Positions 22,676-32,139 of a DNA stretch of 55,049 nt are shown in pieces. Both the position numbers and the translations under genes were made by a program. The notes beneath the pieces are model-generated. The model was not told where the DNA came from. It worked only from the letters and a program-made list of their open reading frames with translations, and did not search any database. The stretch comes from an uncultured Lachnospiraceae bacterium (lineage in GTDB: Bacteria > Bacillota > Clostridia > Lachnospirales > Lachnospiraceae), in NCBI GenBank assembly GCA_910577105.1, contig CAJTMB010000022.1, positions 1 to 55,049 on the forward strand, read 5' to 3'. Positions within the stretch are counted from its first letter, which is position 1. Each line of letters begins with the position of its first letter.

Positions 22676-24700
22676 ATGAGGGTATTAATGGTTGCGGGAA
22701 AGGATGCCGCAAATCAAACGCTGGCAAGAATTGCAAAGTCTTATGCGGACAGGGGACATGATGTGGTTATCTATGCAACCTTTTATGCGGAAAATGTCCT
22801 GCATTGGTTTGATGAAAAATTTATGATACACCCTTTTGAGGAATTGGATGAAATGGTTCTTGATTCCTGTGATATTATTTTCAGCGAGGCAAGAAGCAGG
22901 TGGCCTAATAAAAAGATATTGTTTGTGGAGAAACCTGTTTTCACATATAATTATTGTATTGACCGTCAGATAAAATGGGGCGGGGATTTTTGCTTTGTAG
23001 CCGCCAATGCCACAGTGGCTTCACGGTATGATGAATACTTGAATTACTGCCGGATTGAAATAGGGGAACCAAAATACGACAGTCTGGAGGCTTCCGTACA
23101 GGAACAAAAAATGTTCCTTTTTATTGACAGTGGATATTATCCGTTTGGCGCGGTTGGAAAAAAGGAACTGGCGGATGTTCTTTTGGAAATCGCAAGGACA
23201 TACCCGGATTATGAATTGTGGATAAAGCCAAGATTTCTGCCGGATGATACGGTGTTCAGTCATAAAAACACAAGACATTTGTACGATGTTATCCGGGAAG
23301 AAGCAGGAGCCGGTTTGCCGGATAATCTGGTGATGTTAACGGAGCACAGGGACTTAAAAGAACTCATAGATTTAAGCCATACGGTAATCTGTATGCACAC
23401 TACTGCGTTTGTGGGGGCGTATGCTGCGGATAAGGGGCTGATAGTCCTGGATGGGCTGCCCAGCGAGGATGTCTATGATATTAGATGGAAGTCTTTGAAT
23501 CTTATCCGGGAGCAGATTCTTCCATCAGGCGCCGTGATTCCGTATCAGGAGGCAAAGAATTATCTTCCGGATGGAGTCAGATGCACGGAAGAATATAAAA
23601 GGTATCTTTTGGCTGAATGGGAGAATACGGCAGATAAAATCTGTGAGGTAACGGAGTATCTCTATACAAAATTTTATCTAAAAGGAAAGTATCCGAAACT
23701 GGCGGCAGACACCTCTTATGCAAATATTGGAAAGGATGTTTTTGCAGATGAGGAATGTGACTGGAGTAAAGTAATTCGCAGGCGGTGTGAAGATTTCTTA
23801 TTTGCAAAAATGTCGTTTAATATTGATTCCCGGGTGAAGGCTGCTCTTGATATACAGGCCTTGGTATGTGAGGCAAAAAATCTTCCGGTAAAACTCGATG
23901 AATCAGAAATGAAAAAGAAATCAGATATGGCGTCCTATTATCAGGGGCAATGTATAGTGGATAATTATAATCTTCTGTTGAAAGACGATATAGATGCAGG
24001 TATTTTGCTAAATGCTCTTTACAATTCCGGTGAGGAGCATTATGAAAAAATCAAAACCTTTCCAAGACAGGATATAGGAGCATTTTATCTCTTTAGGGGA
24101 TTGGTGGCAAAAAAGGAAGGGGATACCGGAGAAGCCCTTGGATATCTGAAGCAATATATGGATTTTTCTCTTGATAGGGAATATATTAAAGAAATATCTG
24201 ATACTCCGAAAAACCGTGTCATAGCATTCCGGGCATTAATGAGCATATTATTTGGCGAAAACGAAAGTATTTCCAATGAATTTTTGTCAAAGCTGGAGCA
24301 ATTTTATTTTATATTGTATCAGGGACAGCAAATTACGGATTCGATACAAGGGCAGCAATATACGCAGCTTCATTGGATGAAACAACGCTTCAACAAAAAC
24401 AACCGGGACTTGCTGGATAAAATACGCGGTAAGCGTCTGATTATTTATGGAGCAGGAATGATTACCCGGGAAATTTTGCTGCGGATACCGGAAATTAGGC
24501 AGCAGACGGCTGTTTTGATAGATAATTATATGCAGGCGGACAAAATCGAGGGCATACCCGTAATCAGGCATAAAGAAATGTATACAGTGGATGCGGATTT
24601 GTGTATTGTTGCGGTGCCGCATCTGGAGACGCAGATTAAGAAGCAGATTGAAGAACTGGAACATGGTTATCAGGTCGTAGGAGTAAACGAGCTGTTCTAA
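22676..24700 (+). CDS. Putative glycosyl/glycerophosphotransferase with C-terminal Rossmann-like module
   Basis: 674 residues from ATG 22676 (GAGGTGTGACG upstream). N-terminal GT-B-like part (1-370): MRVLMVAGKDAANQTLARIA, a mid-domain DYELWIKPRFLPDD and the donor-site-like ELIDLSHTVICMHTTAFVGA, as in CDP-glycerol transferase and polysialyltransferase relatives. The middle (370-580) is helical and repeat-like. Residues about 585-674 are a separate Rossmann-type module (RLIIYGAGMITREILLRIPE, then IDNYMQADKIEGIPVIRHKE) of a type that recurs in other genes of this operon. The substrate is not known. Confidence 0.6.
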   Translation: MRVLMVAGKDAANQTLARIAKSYADRGHDVVIYATFYAENVLHWFDEKFMIHPFEELDEMVLDSCDIIFSEARSRWPNKKILFVEKPVFTYNYCIDRQIKWGGDFCFVAANATVASRYDEYLNYCRIEIGEPKYDSLEASVQEQKMFLFIDSGYYPFGAVGKKELADVLLEIARTYPDYELWIKPRFLPDDTVFSHKNTRHLYDVIREEAGAGLPDNLVMLTEHRDLKELIDLSHTVICMHTTAFVGAYAADKGLIVLDGLPSEDVYDIRWKSLNLIREQILPSGAVIPYQEAKNYLPDGVRCTEEYKRYLLAEWENTADKICEVTEYLYTKFYLKGKYPKLAADTSYANIGKDVFADEECDWSKVIRRRCEDFLFAKMSFNIDSRVKAALDIQALVCEAKNLPVKLDESEMKKKSDMASYYQGQCIVDNYNLLLKDDIDAGILLNALYNSGEEHYEKIKTFPRQDIGAFYLFRGLVAKKEGDTGEALGYLKQYMDFSLDREYIKEISDTPKNRVIAFRALMSILFGENESISNEFLSKLEQFYFILYQGQQITDSIQGQQYTQLHWMKQRFNKNNRDLLDKIRGKRLIIYGAGMITREILLRIPEIRQQTAVLIDNYMQADKIEGIPVIRHKEMYTVDADLCIVAVPHLETQIKKQIEELEHGYQVVGVNELF

Positions 24701-24727
24701 ATGAAAGAGATGGGGTGATATTGCAGT

Positions 24728-25483
24728 ATGAAAATAATCGGAGTAATTCCTGCCCGTTATAACTCAACAAGATTTCCGGGTAAGCCATTGGCCGATATAT
24801 GCGGTAAGCCTATGATATGGTGGGTGTATAATCAAGCCAAACAAGTTACGGAATTTACTGATGTTTATGTTGCGACTGATGAACAGCGTATAAAAGATGC
24901 ATGTGTTGACTTGAAAATTCCCGTTATAATGACGCGTACTGACCATAAAACAAGCACGGAAAGAGTGTATGAGGCAGCGTGCAATATAGAGGCGGACTTA
25001 TATGTTGTTATTAACGGTGATGAGCCTCTCATAGACCCCCAAATTATAAAAGCGGTTATTCCGGAGGAACTGCCGAACCACAAAATTTATGTCGGTAATT
25101 TAATGACCGAAATCTGTGACCCTGTAGAGGTGGTGGACTTTACCAATATAAAAGTTGTTACGGATGACGACTCGAAGGCATTATTTTTTTCGAGAAGTCC
25201 GATTCCTTATCCAAAGTCTTCCATGCAATACAAATATTATAAGCATGTTGGTGTTCTTGCATATAATCTGGCAGCACTACAGTTTTTTGCGGAAACACAG
25301 GTTGGAATAAACGAAGCGATTGAAGATATTAATGAACTGCGTTTTGTGGAACATGGTGTGGCGGTAAGGATGACAAAGGTTAATGCACATAGTTTATCGG
25401 TTGACACACCCAAAGATTTAGAAAAAATAAGAGAAATGATTGGAAAGAAGCTGGCACTGGGAGAAAGCAATGAACAGAATTAG
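24728..25483 (+). CDS. KdsB-type CMP-ulosonate cytidylyltransferase
   Basis: 251 residues, the usual KdsB length. Nucleotide-binding loop VIPARYNSTRFPGKPLADIC (residues 6-25), then VATDEQRI, MTRTDHKTSTERVYEA, the NGDEPLIDP metal-binding region, FSRSPIPYPK and KHVGVLAYN, all as in 3-deoxy-manno-octulosonate cytidylyltransferase. The reaction is CTP plus a 2-keto-3-deoxy sugar acid giving the CMP-sugar. Gram-positive cells have no lipid A-Kdo, so the substrate is probably another ulosonic acid for surface glycan. The downstream aldolase overlaps it by 14 nt and could make that acid. Confidence 0.9.
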   Translation: MKIIGVIPARYNSTRFPGKPLADICGKPMIWWVYNQAKQVTEFTDVYVATDEQRIKDACVDLKIPVIMTRTDHKTSTERVYEAACNIEADLYVVINGDEPLIDPQIIKAVIPEELPNHKIYVGNLMTEICDPVEVVDFTNIKVVTDDDSKALFFSRSPIPYPKSSMQYKYYKHVGVLAYNLAALQFFAETQVGINEAIEDINELRFVEHGVAVRMTKVNAHSLSVDTPKDLEKIREMIGKKLALGESNEQN

Positions 25484-27062
25484 CGTGCTGGACTGCACAT
25501 TAAGGGACGGCGGATATGTGAACAATTTCCTATTTGGAAATGGGGCCATTAAGGATATCATCCGGGGTCTTTCAAAGGCAGCGGTAGATATTATTGAGTG
25601 TGGATTTTTAAAGTCAGGGGAAGAAAATCCTGATGTATCCCTCTTTGGAAGCATAAGACAGCTCCAGAATGTCATTGGAAAGAAAAATAAAAACCTGATG
25701 TACGTCGCGATGGTACAATGCGGAGCAATATCCTGTGACGAGATAGATATTTATAATGGAAAATCAATAGATGGTATCCGGCTGACGTTCCATGAACACG
25801 AGATTGAAGAGGCCTTTGCTTTCGGCAGGCAATTAATGGACAAAGGATATAAGGTATTTATGCAGCCTGTAGGAACAACAACATACGAAGACCAAACGCT
25901 TATTAACCTGATTAAGAGGGTAAATAATCTTATGCCGTTTGCTTTTTATATGGTAGATACATTGGGAATGATGTATAAAAATGACCTTATAAGGCTGTTT
26001 TATATCATAGACCACAACCTTGATAAAAGAATTGCATTGGGATTTCATTCCCACAATAATTTACAGATGTCATTTGCAAATGCACAGGAACTTGCCCAGC
26101 TTAATAGTCCCAGAAATATTATTATAGACGCATCGGTTTTGGGAATGGGAAGGGGAGCCGGGAACCTTAACACGGAACTGCTGATACAGTATTTGAATGT
26201 GAATTTTGGAACGCGCTATGATAATCTGGAACTGATGGATATATTGGATAAATATATCAGGCCGCTGGGAGCAATCTATAAGTGGGGATATGATGCTGCT
26301 TATTACATAGCCGCGGTGGCCGGGTGCCATCCCAATTATGCGTCCTTTTTGTTGAACCGCCAGACCTTGCATATGCATGATATCAATACGATTTTAAATG
26401 GTCTGGATGAGGAAAAAAGAACTTTATATGATGAAAAATACATGGAAACGGAATATCTAAAGTATATGGACCATTATGTAGATGATGAGGACGCCAGACG
26501 GGTAATCCGGGAAGCAATAGGAGAAAAGAAGGTTTTAATTATTGCGCCTGGAAAATCGGTTCGCGGCAATAAGAATGATATCAAAAAAATGGCGGCAGAC
26601 GGAACCTGCTTTGTCATCAGCATCAATTTTCTGCCTTCAGGGATACCGGTCGATATGGTATACATCAGCAATTTGAAAAGATTTAAGAATGTTGAAGAAC
26701 TAAAACAGTATACAGGTATCAGGATTGTGGTAACATCAAACATTAAGCTGAAGGATGAGAATAATTTTTTGGTTGTCAATTACAGCAGTTATTTGAATGA
26801 GGACAATTGCATTATGGATAATGCAGGCTTAATGTGTATTAACCTGTTAAGTAAACTTAATGTGAAAAACTATATACTTGCGGGTTTCGATGGATTTTCA
26901 GGAAACATTAAGGAAAATTATTATGAGCAGTCCCTGTATCTGGATGTTGAAGAGGAAAGACTGGCCGATATGAACAGGGCGACGGCAAGGCGGTTTGAAC
27001 AGTTATCAAAACAGATAGATATTTCTTTCCTTACAGAATCCACATATGAGATGAATATATAA
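25470..27062 (+). CDS. DRE-TIM aldolase fused to a Maf/sialyltransferase-like domain
   Basis: 530 residues from ATG 25470 (GGGAGAAAGCA upstream). Residues 1-290 are a DRE-TIM metallolyase barrel related to 4-hydroxy-2-oxovalerate aldolase: LDCTLRDGGY (Arg12, Asp13), VDTLGMMY, and the metal-binding GFHSHNN (His193, His195). Residues about 350-530 form a second domain: KKVLIIAPGKSV, CFVISINFLPSGIPVDMVYI SN, YILAGFDGFSG, which resembles the GPSL-containing DUF115/Maf and sialyltransferase-like folds. Together with the overlapping kdsB gene this suggests one route: aldol formation of a 2-keto acid, CMP activation, transfer. Barrel assignment is firm; the C-terminal role is inferred. Confidence 0.72.
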   Translation: MNRISVLDCTLRDGGYVNNFLFGNGAIKDIIRGLSKAAVDIIECGFLKSGEENPDVSLFGSIRQLQNVIGKKNKNLMYVAMVQCGAISCDEIDIYNGKSIDGIRLTFHEHEIEEAFAFGRQLMDKGYKVFMQPVGTTTYEDQTLINLIKRVNNLMPFAFYMVDTLGMMYKNDLIRLFYIIDHNLDKRIALGFHSHNNLQMSFANAQELAQLNSPRNIIIDASVLGMGRGAGNLNTELLIQYLNVNFGTRYDNLELMDILDKYIRPLGAIYKWGYDAAYYIAAVAGCHPNYASFLLNRQTLHMHDINTILNGLDEEKRTLYDEKYMETEYLKYMDHYVDDEDARRVIREAIGEKKVLIIAPGKSVRGNKNDIKKMAADGTCFVISINFLPSGIPVDMVYISNLKRFKNVEELKQYTGIRIVVTSNIKLKDENNFLVVNYSSYLNEDNCIMDNAGLMCINLLSKLNVKNYILAGFDGFSGNIKENYYEQSLYLDVEEERLADMNRATARRFEQLSKQIDISFLTESTYEMNI

Positions 27063-27119
27063 GCAGTCAGGAAATCCATACTAAGTACAGCATCCGCATG
27101 AAACAGGAGTGATTCTAAT

Positions 27120-28295
27120 ATGTTTAAAGAATTATGGGAACATAAAGAGCCGTGGCTGCAATTTGAAGCCGTGGCTGTAATTGATAAAAAAACGGCATAT
27201 GCATCCGGCTACAGCATTAATGGTTTGTTTAAAATAAATTTGGATACGGAAGAATGTGAATTCATAAAGTTTTTCCCGGATGCAAATGTTTGGGCTTCCA
27301 GATTATTTTTTTCAGCAGTGCAGGGGAAAAATGGGATTTACTTTTCTCCGGCGTCGGCGGATTATATTGCGGTATATGATATTTCCAGCGGTAAAATCAG
27401 CCAGATTCCCATTCCGCCATTGGAGAATGTAAAACAGAAAAGCACACTCAAGTTTGGGGATGTTTTTTGTTACCGTGGATATGTGTATTTTGTTGGGGCA
27501 ACATATGGATATATTCTAAAGCTTAATGAGGGTACGGGGCAGATTACTGTTATTAATCTGGATATTCAGGACAAATTTTTTTTCCGGAGAGGAATGATTG
27601 TAGATAATAATTATTATGTTTCCTCTGCAAATTCCAACATTATACTGGAATACAGGCTGGAGACGGATAAAGCAATCATCCATAAAATAGGAAATGCAGG
27701 CGGCGCCTGGTCTATGTGTTATGATGGAGAAAGATTCTGGCTGCCGCCGCGGGCAAAGGGCGACCCCATATTATGCTGGAACAGGGATATGGGCACAAAG
27801 GAATCCATTGCTATTACATTTGATGAATATAAACCGCAGAACTCAAATTTCCTTAAATGCTTTTATGCTGACAATAAAGTAATCATTTCTCCGGAGTGTG
27901 CCCGTGCATTTTTACAGATTGATGTACAAACCAGAGAAGTAAAGGAAATAGAAATGCCATTTGCGGAAGGGGAATATAAATGTGGTTTCTATTTTGAATC
28001 AAATCAGTATGTCTATCTGCCTGTATATGTGCAGAGAGGGAAAACAATTGATATAAAAATTGAAAAAGAAAGCCTGAAGGTCAGCAAAGTTACATTTGTT
28101 TTAAAAAATTCCGGTTTATTGGAAGCATCGGTAAAAGAAACATTAAACAAAAATAATAAACTGCATGAGATTATGAAGGAAGACACACTTTTTGATATCA
28201 GTGAATTTATTGCCTTTTTACAGTTAGCGAATGCCGGTGAAACAAAAGATGACGATAAAAATGTTGGGGCAAATATATGGTCGGAATTAATTTAG
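27120..28295 (+). CDS. Predicted beta-propeller protein of unknown function
   Basis: 391 residues. Repeated blocks of about 45 residues with the pattern hydrophobic strand, Gly/Asn turn, Tyr-rich strand can be seen (YASGYSINGLFKINLDTEEC, IYFSPASADYIAVYDISSGK, VYFVGATYGYILKLNEGTGQ, YYVSSANSNIILEYRLETDK, FWLPPRAKGDPILCWNRDMG). This is the look of a six- or seven-bladed propeller. No signal peptide, so it is probably cytoplasmic despite its binding-protein style. It lies in mid-operon, overlapping the next gene by 19 nt, and so may serve the same glycan pathway, for instance as an acceptor-binding partner. I cannot name a family. Confidence 0.6.
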   Translation: MFKELWEHKEPWLQFEAVAVIDKKTAYASGYSINGLFKINLDTEECEFIKFFPDANVWASRLFFSAVQGKNGIYFSPASADYIAVYDISSGKISQIPIPPLENVKQKSTLKFGDVFCYRGYVYFVGATYGYILKLNEGTGQITVINLDIQDKFFFRRGMIVDNNYYVSSANSNIILEYRLETDKAIIHKIGNAGGAWSMCYDGERFWLPPRAKGDPILCWNRDMGTKESIAITFDEYKPQNSNFLKCFYADNKVIISPECARAFLQIDVQTREVKEIEMPFAEGEYKCGFYFESNQYVYLPVYVQRGKTIDIKIEKESLKVSKVTFVLKNSGLLEASVKETLNKNNKLHEIMKEDTLFDISEFIAFLQLANAGETKDDDKNVGANIWSELI

Positions 28296-29437
28296 TTGAC
28301 ATAGCTGTATTGCAGCAGCTGTGCAAGAATAGAAAAGTTATAATATTTGGAACCGGACATTTGGCGGCTGACTACGGAAGGGTTCTTTCCACAATAGGAT
28401 TATGTCCGATATTTTATTTAGATATTATCGGGAACGGGGAACCGGACAAAAGAATCCGGCCCGGTGAAATAATCCCGGTAGAGAAGGCACTGGAAGTAAA
28501 AGAAGAAGCGTATATATTGCTGACGGAAGAGCGGGGACAGGTTGAACAGGCAGGGTATCTGATTGATAAAGGGTTTCGCTATGTGGATAATTTCAATTTC
28601 ATTTCAGGTGCACACTTTCAAACCAGACTGTCACGAGATACGTCTCTGGACCCGACGATGGGATATAGCACCAAATCAGATAATGTATATGGATGCCGTT
28701 TTCTTGGTAAGAACCATAAGTCGGATTATCGTATTGCGGTAAATGGTGCATCACTGGTGGATGAAACAAGTTTTGAATGGAAGCTGTGGCCTCAGTTGCT
28801 GTATGAGAGTCTGATGGAAAAAGAAAAGCAGGTATCTTTTTTACTTTGTGCAACGTATGGGCATACCACATCGCAGTGCCTGCTTAAACTGCTGCGTGAT
28901 ATACTGCCTTTAAAACCGGACATGGTAATTGATTATTTGTCCTTTGAGAATGACTGTTGTTATGGAGAAAGGATAAAGACTCCGTTTGTTACAGGATATC
29001 AGAAAAAGATTTTGTCCCTGGTAAAAAATCAAGTGAAAGACAAATGGGAAGCTAAAAAAGCTAATACCATCTGCTGGGGAAATACGGCAGGAAAAAGAAC
29101 ATCTGATGTCATTCTGGACAACATTTTCATGTCCAGGCTGTTATGTGAGTCGTATGGAATTCGTTATATCTGTGTATTTCCACCGTCAATTACAACACAA
29201 CGGGTCAGGGCGCTGCCGGATATAGAACTGCAATGGGCTTATGACAGGTATGGACGGATATCCAGAAAGGTTTATGCGGAGATAGAAGAAAAAATGTCAG
29301 ATGAGATAAAAGAATGTATTGTGGATGCAAGAAGCTGGATGGATGAATACGAAGGAATGTTTTATGACCAATTCCATATGAAAGAAACCGGTAACCGCAT
29401 AATTGCGGATAAAATGTTGGAGATTTTAGGGATATGA
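28277..29437 (+). CDS. Rossmann-like module plus SGNH-hydrolase-like domain
   Basis: 386 residues. Residues about 15-105 form a Rossmann-like module: KVIIFGTGHLAADYGRVLST, then a DIIGNGEPDKRIRPGEII strand-turn. From about 145 on the sequence has SGNH-like marks: VNGASLVDE near a first block and the closing catalytic-type YDQFHMKETGNRIIADKM (Asp-x-x-His). It could add or remove an acyl or acetyl group on the glycan. The first-block Ser is not in a perfect GDS, so activity needs support. Start ATG 28277 lies inside the previous gene; the stop overlaps the next start (ATGA). Confidence 0.55.
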   Translation: MVGINLVDIAVLQQLCKNRKVIIFGTGHLAADYGRVLSTIGLCPIFYLDIIGNGEPDKRIRPGEIIPVEKALEVKEEAYILLTEERGQVEQAGYLIDKGFRYVDNFNFISGAHFQTRLSRDTSLDPTMGYSTKSDNVYGCRFLGKNHKSDYRIAVNGASLVDETSFEWKLWPQLLYESLMEKEKQVSFLLCATYGHTTSQCLLKLLRDILPLKPDMVIDYLSFENDCCYGERIKTPFVTGYQKKILSLVKNQVKDKWEAKKANTICWGNTAGKRTSDVILDNIFMSRLLCESYGIRYICVFPPSITTQRVRALPDIELQWAYDRYGRISRKVYAEIEEKMSDEIKECIVDARSWMDEYEGMFYDQFHMKETGNRIIADKMLEILGI

Positions 29438-30582
29438 ATCAGGGGTTAACGGGACAGACATGGATGATAACAGGAATAAGCAGTGGAATCGGGTATGAAC
29501 TGGCCAAGCAGCTTTTGGCAGGGGGATGCAGGGTCATTGGTCTTTTAAGGGATGAAAAAAAGGCACGGTCGTTGTTGGAGGCATACCCTGAAGCACTGAC
29601 TTTGTATGAGGTTGACATGTGTAATTTCAGTGAAGTTGACAGAGTGGTGAATACTGCACTGGAAGCAGCAGGAACCATCAGTGTTGTGGTGAGCAATGCG
29701 GGAGTAAGCCTTAGGGGATTTGCCGAGGAAGTTAAGCTTGAGGAACTGCAGGAAGTTGTAAACACCAATTTGACTGGAGCCATGGTGTTTATTCGTGCCG
29801 CCATCCCATTTTTAAAGAAATGTAAAGGCACTCTCGTGCAGATATCTTCGGTAAACGGAGACGTGCCGGCGGCCCAATGGTCTTATTATTCAGCTTCCAA
29901 ACATGGAATTAACGGTTATTGTGAAGCGGTGGCAAAGGAATTGGAGCCCTATGGGGTGAAGGTTATTATAGTGGAGCCGGGAAGGGTAAATACGGAACTG
30001 TGGAATAAGGTAGCGAACAGGTGCAGGGAGTATGACGGGCTTCGACGGCAGAGCGTCAAAAGTGATATAGATGTCAGAAAACTGGCCGGAAAGATAATTT
30101 CGATATGTTCGTGGGACCGTCCGCCACAATATATTGCCATGGGGTCACGCGCAAGCAAAAAAATCATTGACCATCTGGAAGGTAAGAGGAATATTCATAT
30201 GGCATGGCGGCAGCTATCAAAAGAGGTTGATACAGACTTTAAGATGATACAGCCGGTTATGAAAAAGCCGGAAACGGCAGGTGAGCGTGATATACTGATG
30301 TGGCCGTTAGGCAGGGAATGCAAAGAACTGCTCAAGAAATATAATTGGAGTGAATGGGAAGAAAAGCTTATTGGTTTTGTAGATTCTGCTCCGGAAAAAA
30401 AAGGAAAGTATTGTCTGGGTCGAAAAATATACCGGATTGATGAAATTCAAATGCATATTTCTGCATGTTATGTTATTATAACATCAACGGATTATTACAA
30501 TGAGATAAGGAAAACGCTTAAAAATATGGGCTTAACTTCGGATATGGATTTTTGCCATTGGAAAAAACTAGTGGAGGACTAA
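29434..30582 (+). CDS. Short-chain dehydrogenase fused to a C-terminal Rossmann-like module
   Basis: 382 residues. Residues 1-250 are a classical SDR: cofactor loop TGISSGIGYELA, NAG in VVSNAGVSLRG, catalytic Ser in VQISSVNG, YYSASK with Tyr and Lys, and EPGRVNTEL after it. It oxidises or reduces a sugar or polyol with NAD(P). Residues about 285-382 add another small alpha/beta domain (LIGFVDSAPEKKGKYCLGRK, ACYVIITSTDYYNEIRKTLK) of the kind seen in several neighbours. The start overlaps the upstream stop by 4 nt and the next gene begins 1 nt after its stop, so it is tightly coupled in the operon. Confidence 0.83.
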   Translation: MNQGLTGQTWMITGISSGIGYELAKQLLAGGCRVIGLLRDEKKARSLLEAYPEALTLYEVDMCNFSEVDRVVNTALEAAGTISVVVSNAGVSLRGFAEEVKLEELQEVVNTNLTGAMVFIRAAIPFLKKCKGTLVQISSVNGDVPAAQWSYYSASKHGINGYCEAVAKELEPYGVKVIIVEPGRVNTELWNKVANRCREYDGLRRQSVKSDIDVRKLAGKIISICSWDRPPQYIAMGSRASKKIIDHLEGKRNIHMAWRQLSKEVDTDFKMIQPVMKKPETAGERDILMWPLGRECKELLKKYNWSEWEEKLIGFVDSAPEKKGKYCLGRKIYRIDEIQMHISACYVIITSTDYYNEIRKTLKNMGLTSDMDFCHWKKLVED

Positions 30583-30583
30583 A

Positions 30584-30913
30584 ATGAAAAATCTTTTATC
30601 AATCAATCCGGAGGTAGGTAAAATGCGTGTAAAGGCTTTGTGGTTTGATTCTGCCAAAACTCAGGAACTGTACATGCTGCTTATCAATCTGGGAGTGGAA
30701 ATTGACGCTTTCTGCATGGAAGAAGTGAACTTTGAAACATTTATGGGAAAGAGGGCTCTTTCCGTATTTGAACTGGTAGAGGAACGGGAATATGCCTTGA
30801 TACTTCATGCGGATAGTTATGAAGAAGTTTTGGAAAAATATGCAGATTGTGGATTGGACAAAGAAAAAGTTTTTGTCTGGATGGACCCGAAACGGGAAGT
30901 TATTTATGTGTAG
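30584..30913 (+). CDS. Stand-alone small Rossmann-like module protein
   Basis: 109 residues; RBS GGAGG 7 nt before the ATG, which starts 1 nt after the previous stop. Not recognised by name. The pattern VKALWFDSAKTQELYMLLIN LGV, a strand DAFCMEE, a GKRALSVFEL turn-helix, EYALILHADSYEEVLEKY and a final KVFVW matches the order of strands and helices in the modules fused to the neighbouring enzymes (for example the C terminus of the preceding SDR), but here it is a separate protein. It could be a regulatory or scaffolding subunit for those enzymes. Function unknown. Confidence 0.6.
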   Translation: MKNLLSINPEVGKMRVKALWFDSAKTQELYMLLINLGVEIDAFCMEEVNFETFMGKRALSVFELVEEREYALILHADSYEEVLEKYADCGLDKEKVFVWMDPKREVIYV

Positions 30914-31007
30914 CAGCCAGAAAAGACAAGGGCTATAAAAAATGCCGATATTTTTTTTAAGGCTGTATAAATGCAGGAAAATAAAAATTACGAGGGAGTG
31001 GTTTATT

Positions 31008-32120
31008 ATGCGATTACCAAATTATAAACAAACAATATGTGCGTTTGAAGAAGCCATAAAATCTAAGGAATTGATAGTATGGGGGAAAAGCAAAGCATGT
31101 ACGGATATATGCAATCAATATCCTGTGAAATATATCATTGACAGCAATGATGAACTATGTGATTTGGCAATAGGTCAGGCAAAAGTGTATTTACCGAATA
31201 AATTATATTCGGAAGAGCCCGAAAAAATTGTGGTATTGATTTGCACAGCCGAAAAGTATTTTAAGGAAATAATAGCTGAACTAAGTGAAATCGGTGATTT
31301 TACGGTTTTCTTCTGGAATGTTTTGACTAATGATTTTTTAAACAGCATTTCAAATGAACTATATGATAATATAGGCAGGATGACAAAGATAAAGAGCTGG
31401 CTGCATGACGATTATTCAAAACGAATTTTTCAAGAAGTGGTACATAGAAGAATTTGCGGAATAGATACGGGTTACTCAGATTTGAAAATTACGAATGACA
31501 TTCAATATATGTATATGCCCGCAATAAACAGTAAGAAAGAAGGCTCTATTCTGGATTTGGGAGGATATATTGGAGATTCCGTTGACCGGTTTGTTAACCA
31601 ATTGGGTGATGATATATCGACAATATATACTTTTGAAGCATTACCTGAGAATATAAAAGCATTAAAAGAGAAAAAGAAGACACTACGGAAATATTGGAAT
31701 GGAAATCTTTTGATTGTTCCGTATGCAGTGTCGGATAAAAAAGGTGTTATTAATTTTTATGAAACGGAAAAGAGGGGAGCTTGTTTTTCTCCTGACTTCA
31801 GAAGCACGACAAAATATGCCAAAGTGTCTCCTGTGCAACAATTTACAGTAGAAACAGTATCTGTTGACGACATAGTACCGGAAACAGAAAGCGTTCGTTA
31901 TATAAAAATGGATATTGAAGGAGCAGAGTATGAGGCATTGATTGGGGCTAAAAAAACCATTTTAAGGGAACGGCCGGGGCTTGCCATATCCATTTATCAT
32001 AATGCAATAGATTATTTCAGACTGGCAGAAAAAATCAGGGAATATGTTCCTGAGTATAAATTAGCAGTAAGACATCACAAAGATAAGCATGTAGATACCG
32101 TTTTGTATGCTTGGATTTAA
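31008..32120 (+). CDS. FkbM-family methyltransferase with N-terminal Rossmann-like module
   Basis: 370 residues from ATG 31008, preferred over an ATG at 30942 because GAGGGAG precedes it. Residues about 15-105 are the recurrent module (ELIVWGKSKACTDICNQYPV, then IVVLICTAEKYFKEIIAELS). Residues about 160-370 are an FkbM-type class I methyltransferase: SAM motif ILDLGGYIGDS, YTFEALPENIKAL, and RYIKMDIEGAEYEALIGA with the conserved DIEGxE. It probably methylates a hydroxyl of a sugar in the glycan. It has lower GC than its neighbours, a hint of separate origin. Confidence 0.82.
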   Translation: MRLPNYKQTICAFEEAIKSKELIVWGKSKACTDICNQYPVKYIIDSNDELCDLAIGQAKVYLPNKLYSEEPEKIVVLICTAEKYFKEIIAELSEIGDFTVFFWNVLTNDFLNSISNELYDNIGRMTKIKSWLHDDYSKRIFQEVVHRRICGIDTGYSDLKITNDIQYMYMPAINSKKEGSILDLGGYIGDSVDRFVNQLGDDISTIYTFEALPENIKALKEKKKTLRKYWNGNLLIVPYAVSDKKGVINFYETEKRGACFSPDFRSTTKYAKVSPVQQFTVETVSVDDIVPETESVRYIKMDIEGAEYEALIGAKKTILRERPGLAISIYHNAIDYFRLAEKIREYVPEYKLAVRHHKDKHVDTVLYAWI

Positions 32121-32139
32121 AAGAAAGGGAGGACAAATA

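Noticed and set aside
24728..25483. kdsB as evidence for a Gram-negative, LPS-bearing host
   Set aside because: All other genes (fliW-csrA, flagellar promoters, RBS strength, element type) point to a Gram-positive, and kdsB sits in a glycan operon, so another ulosonic acid is the better explanation.
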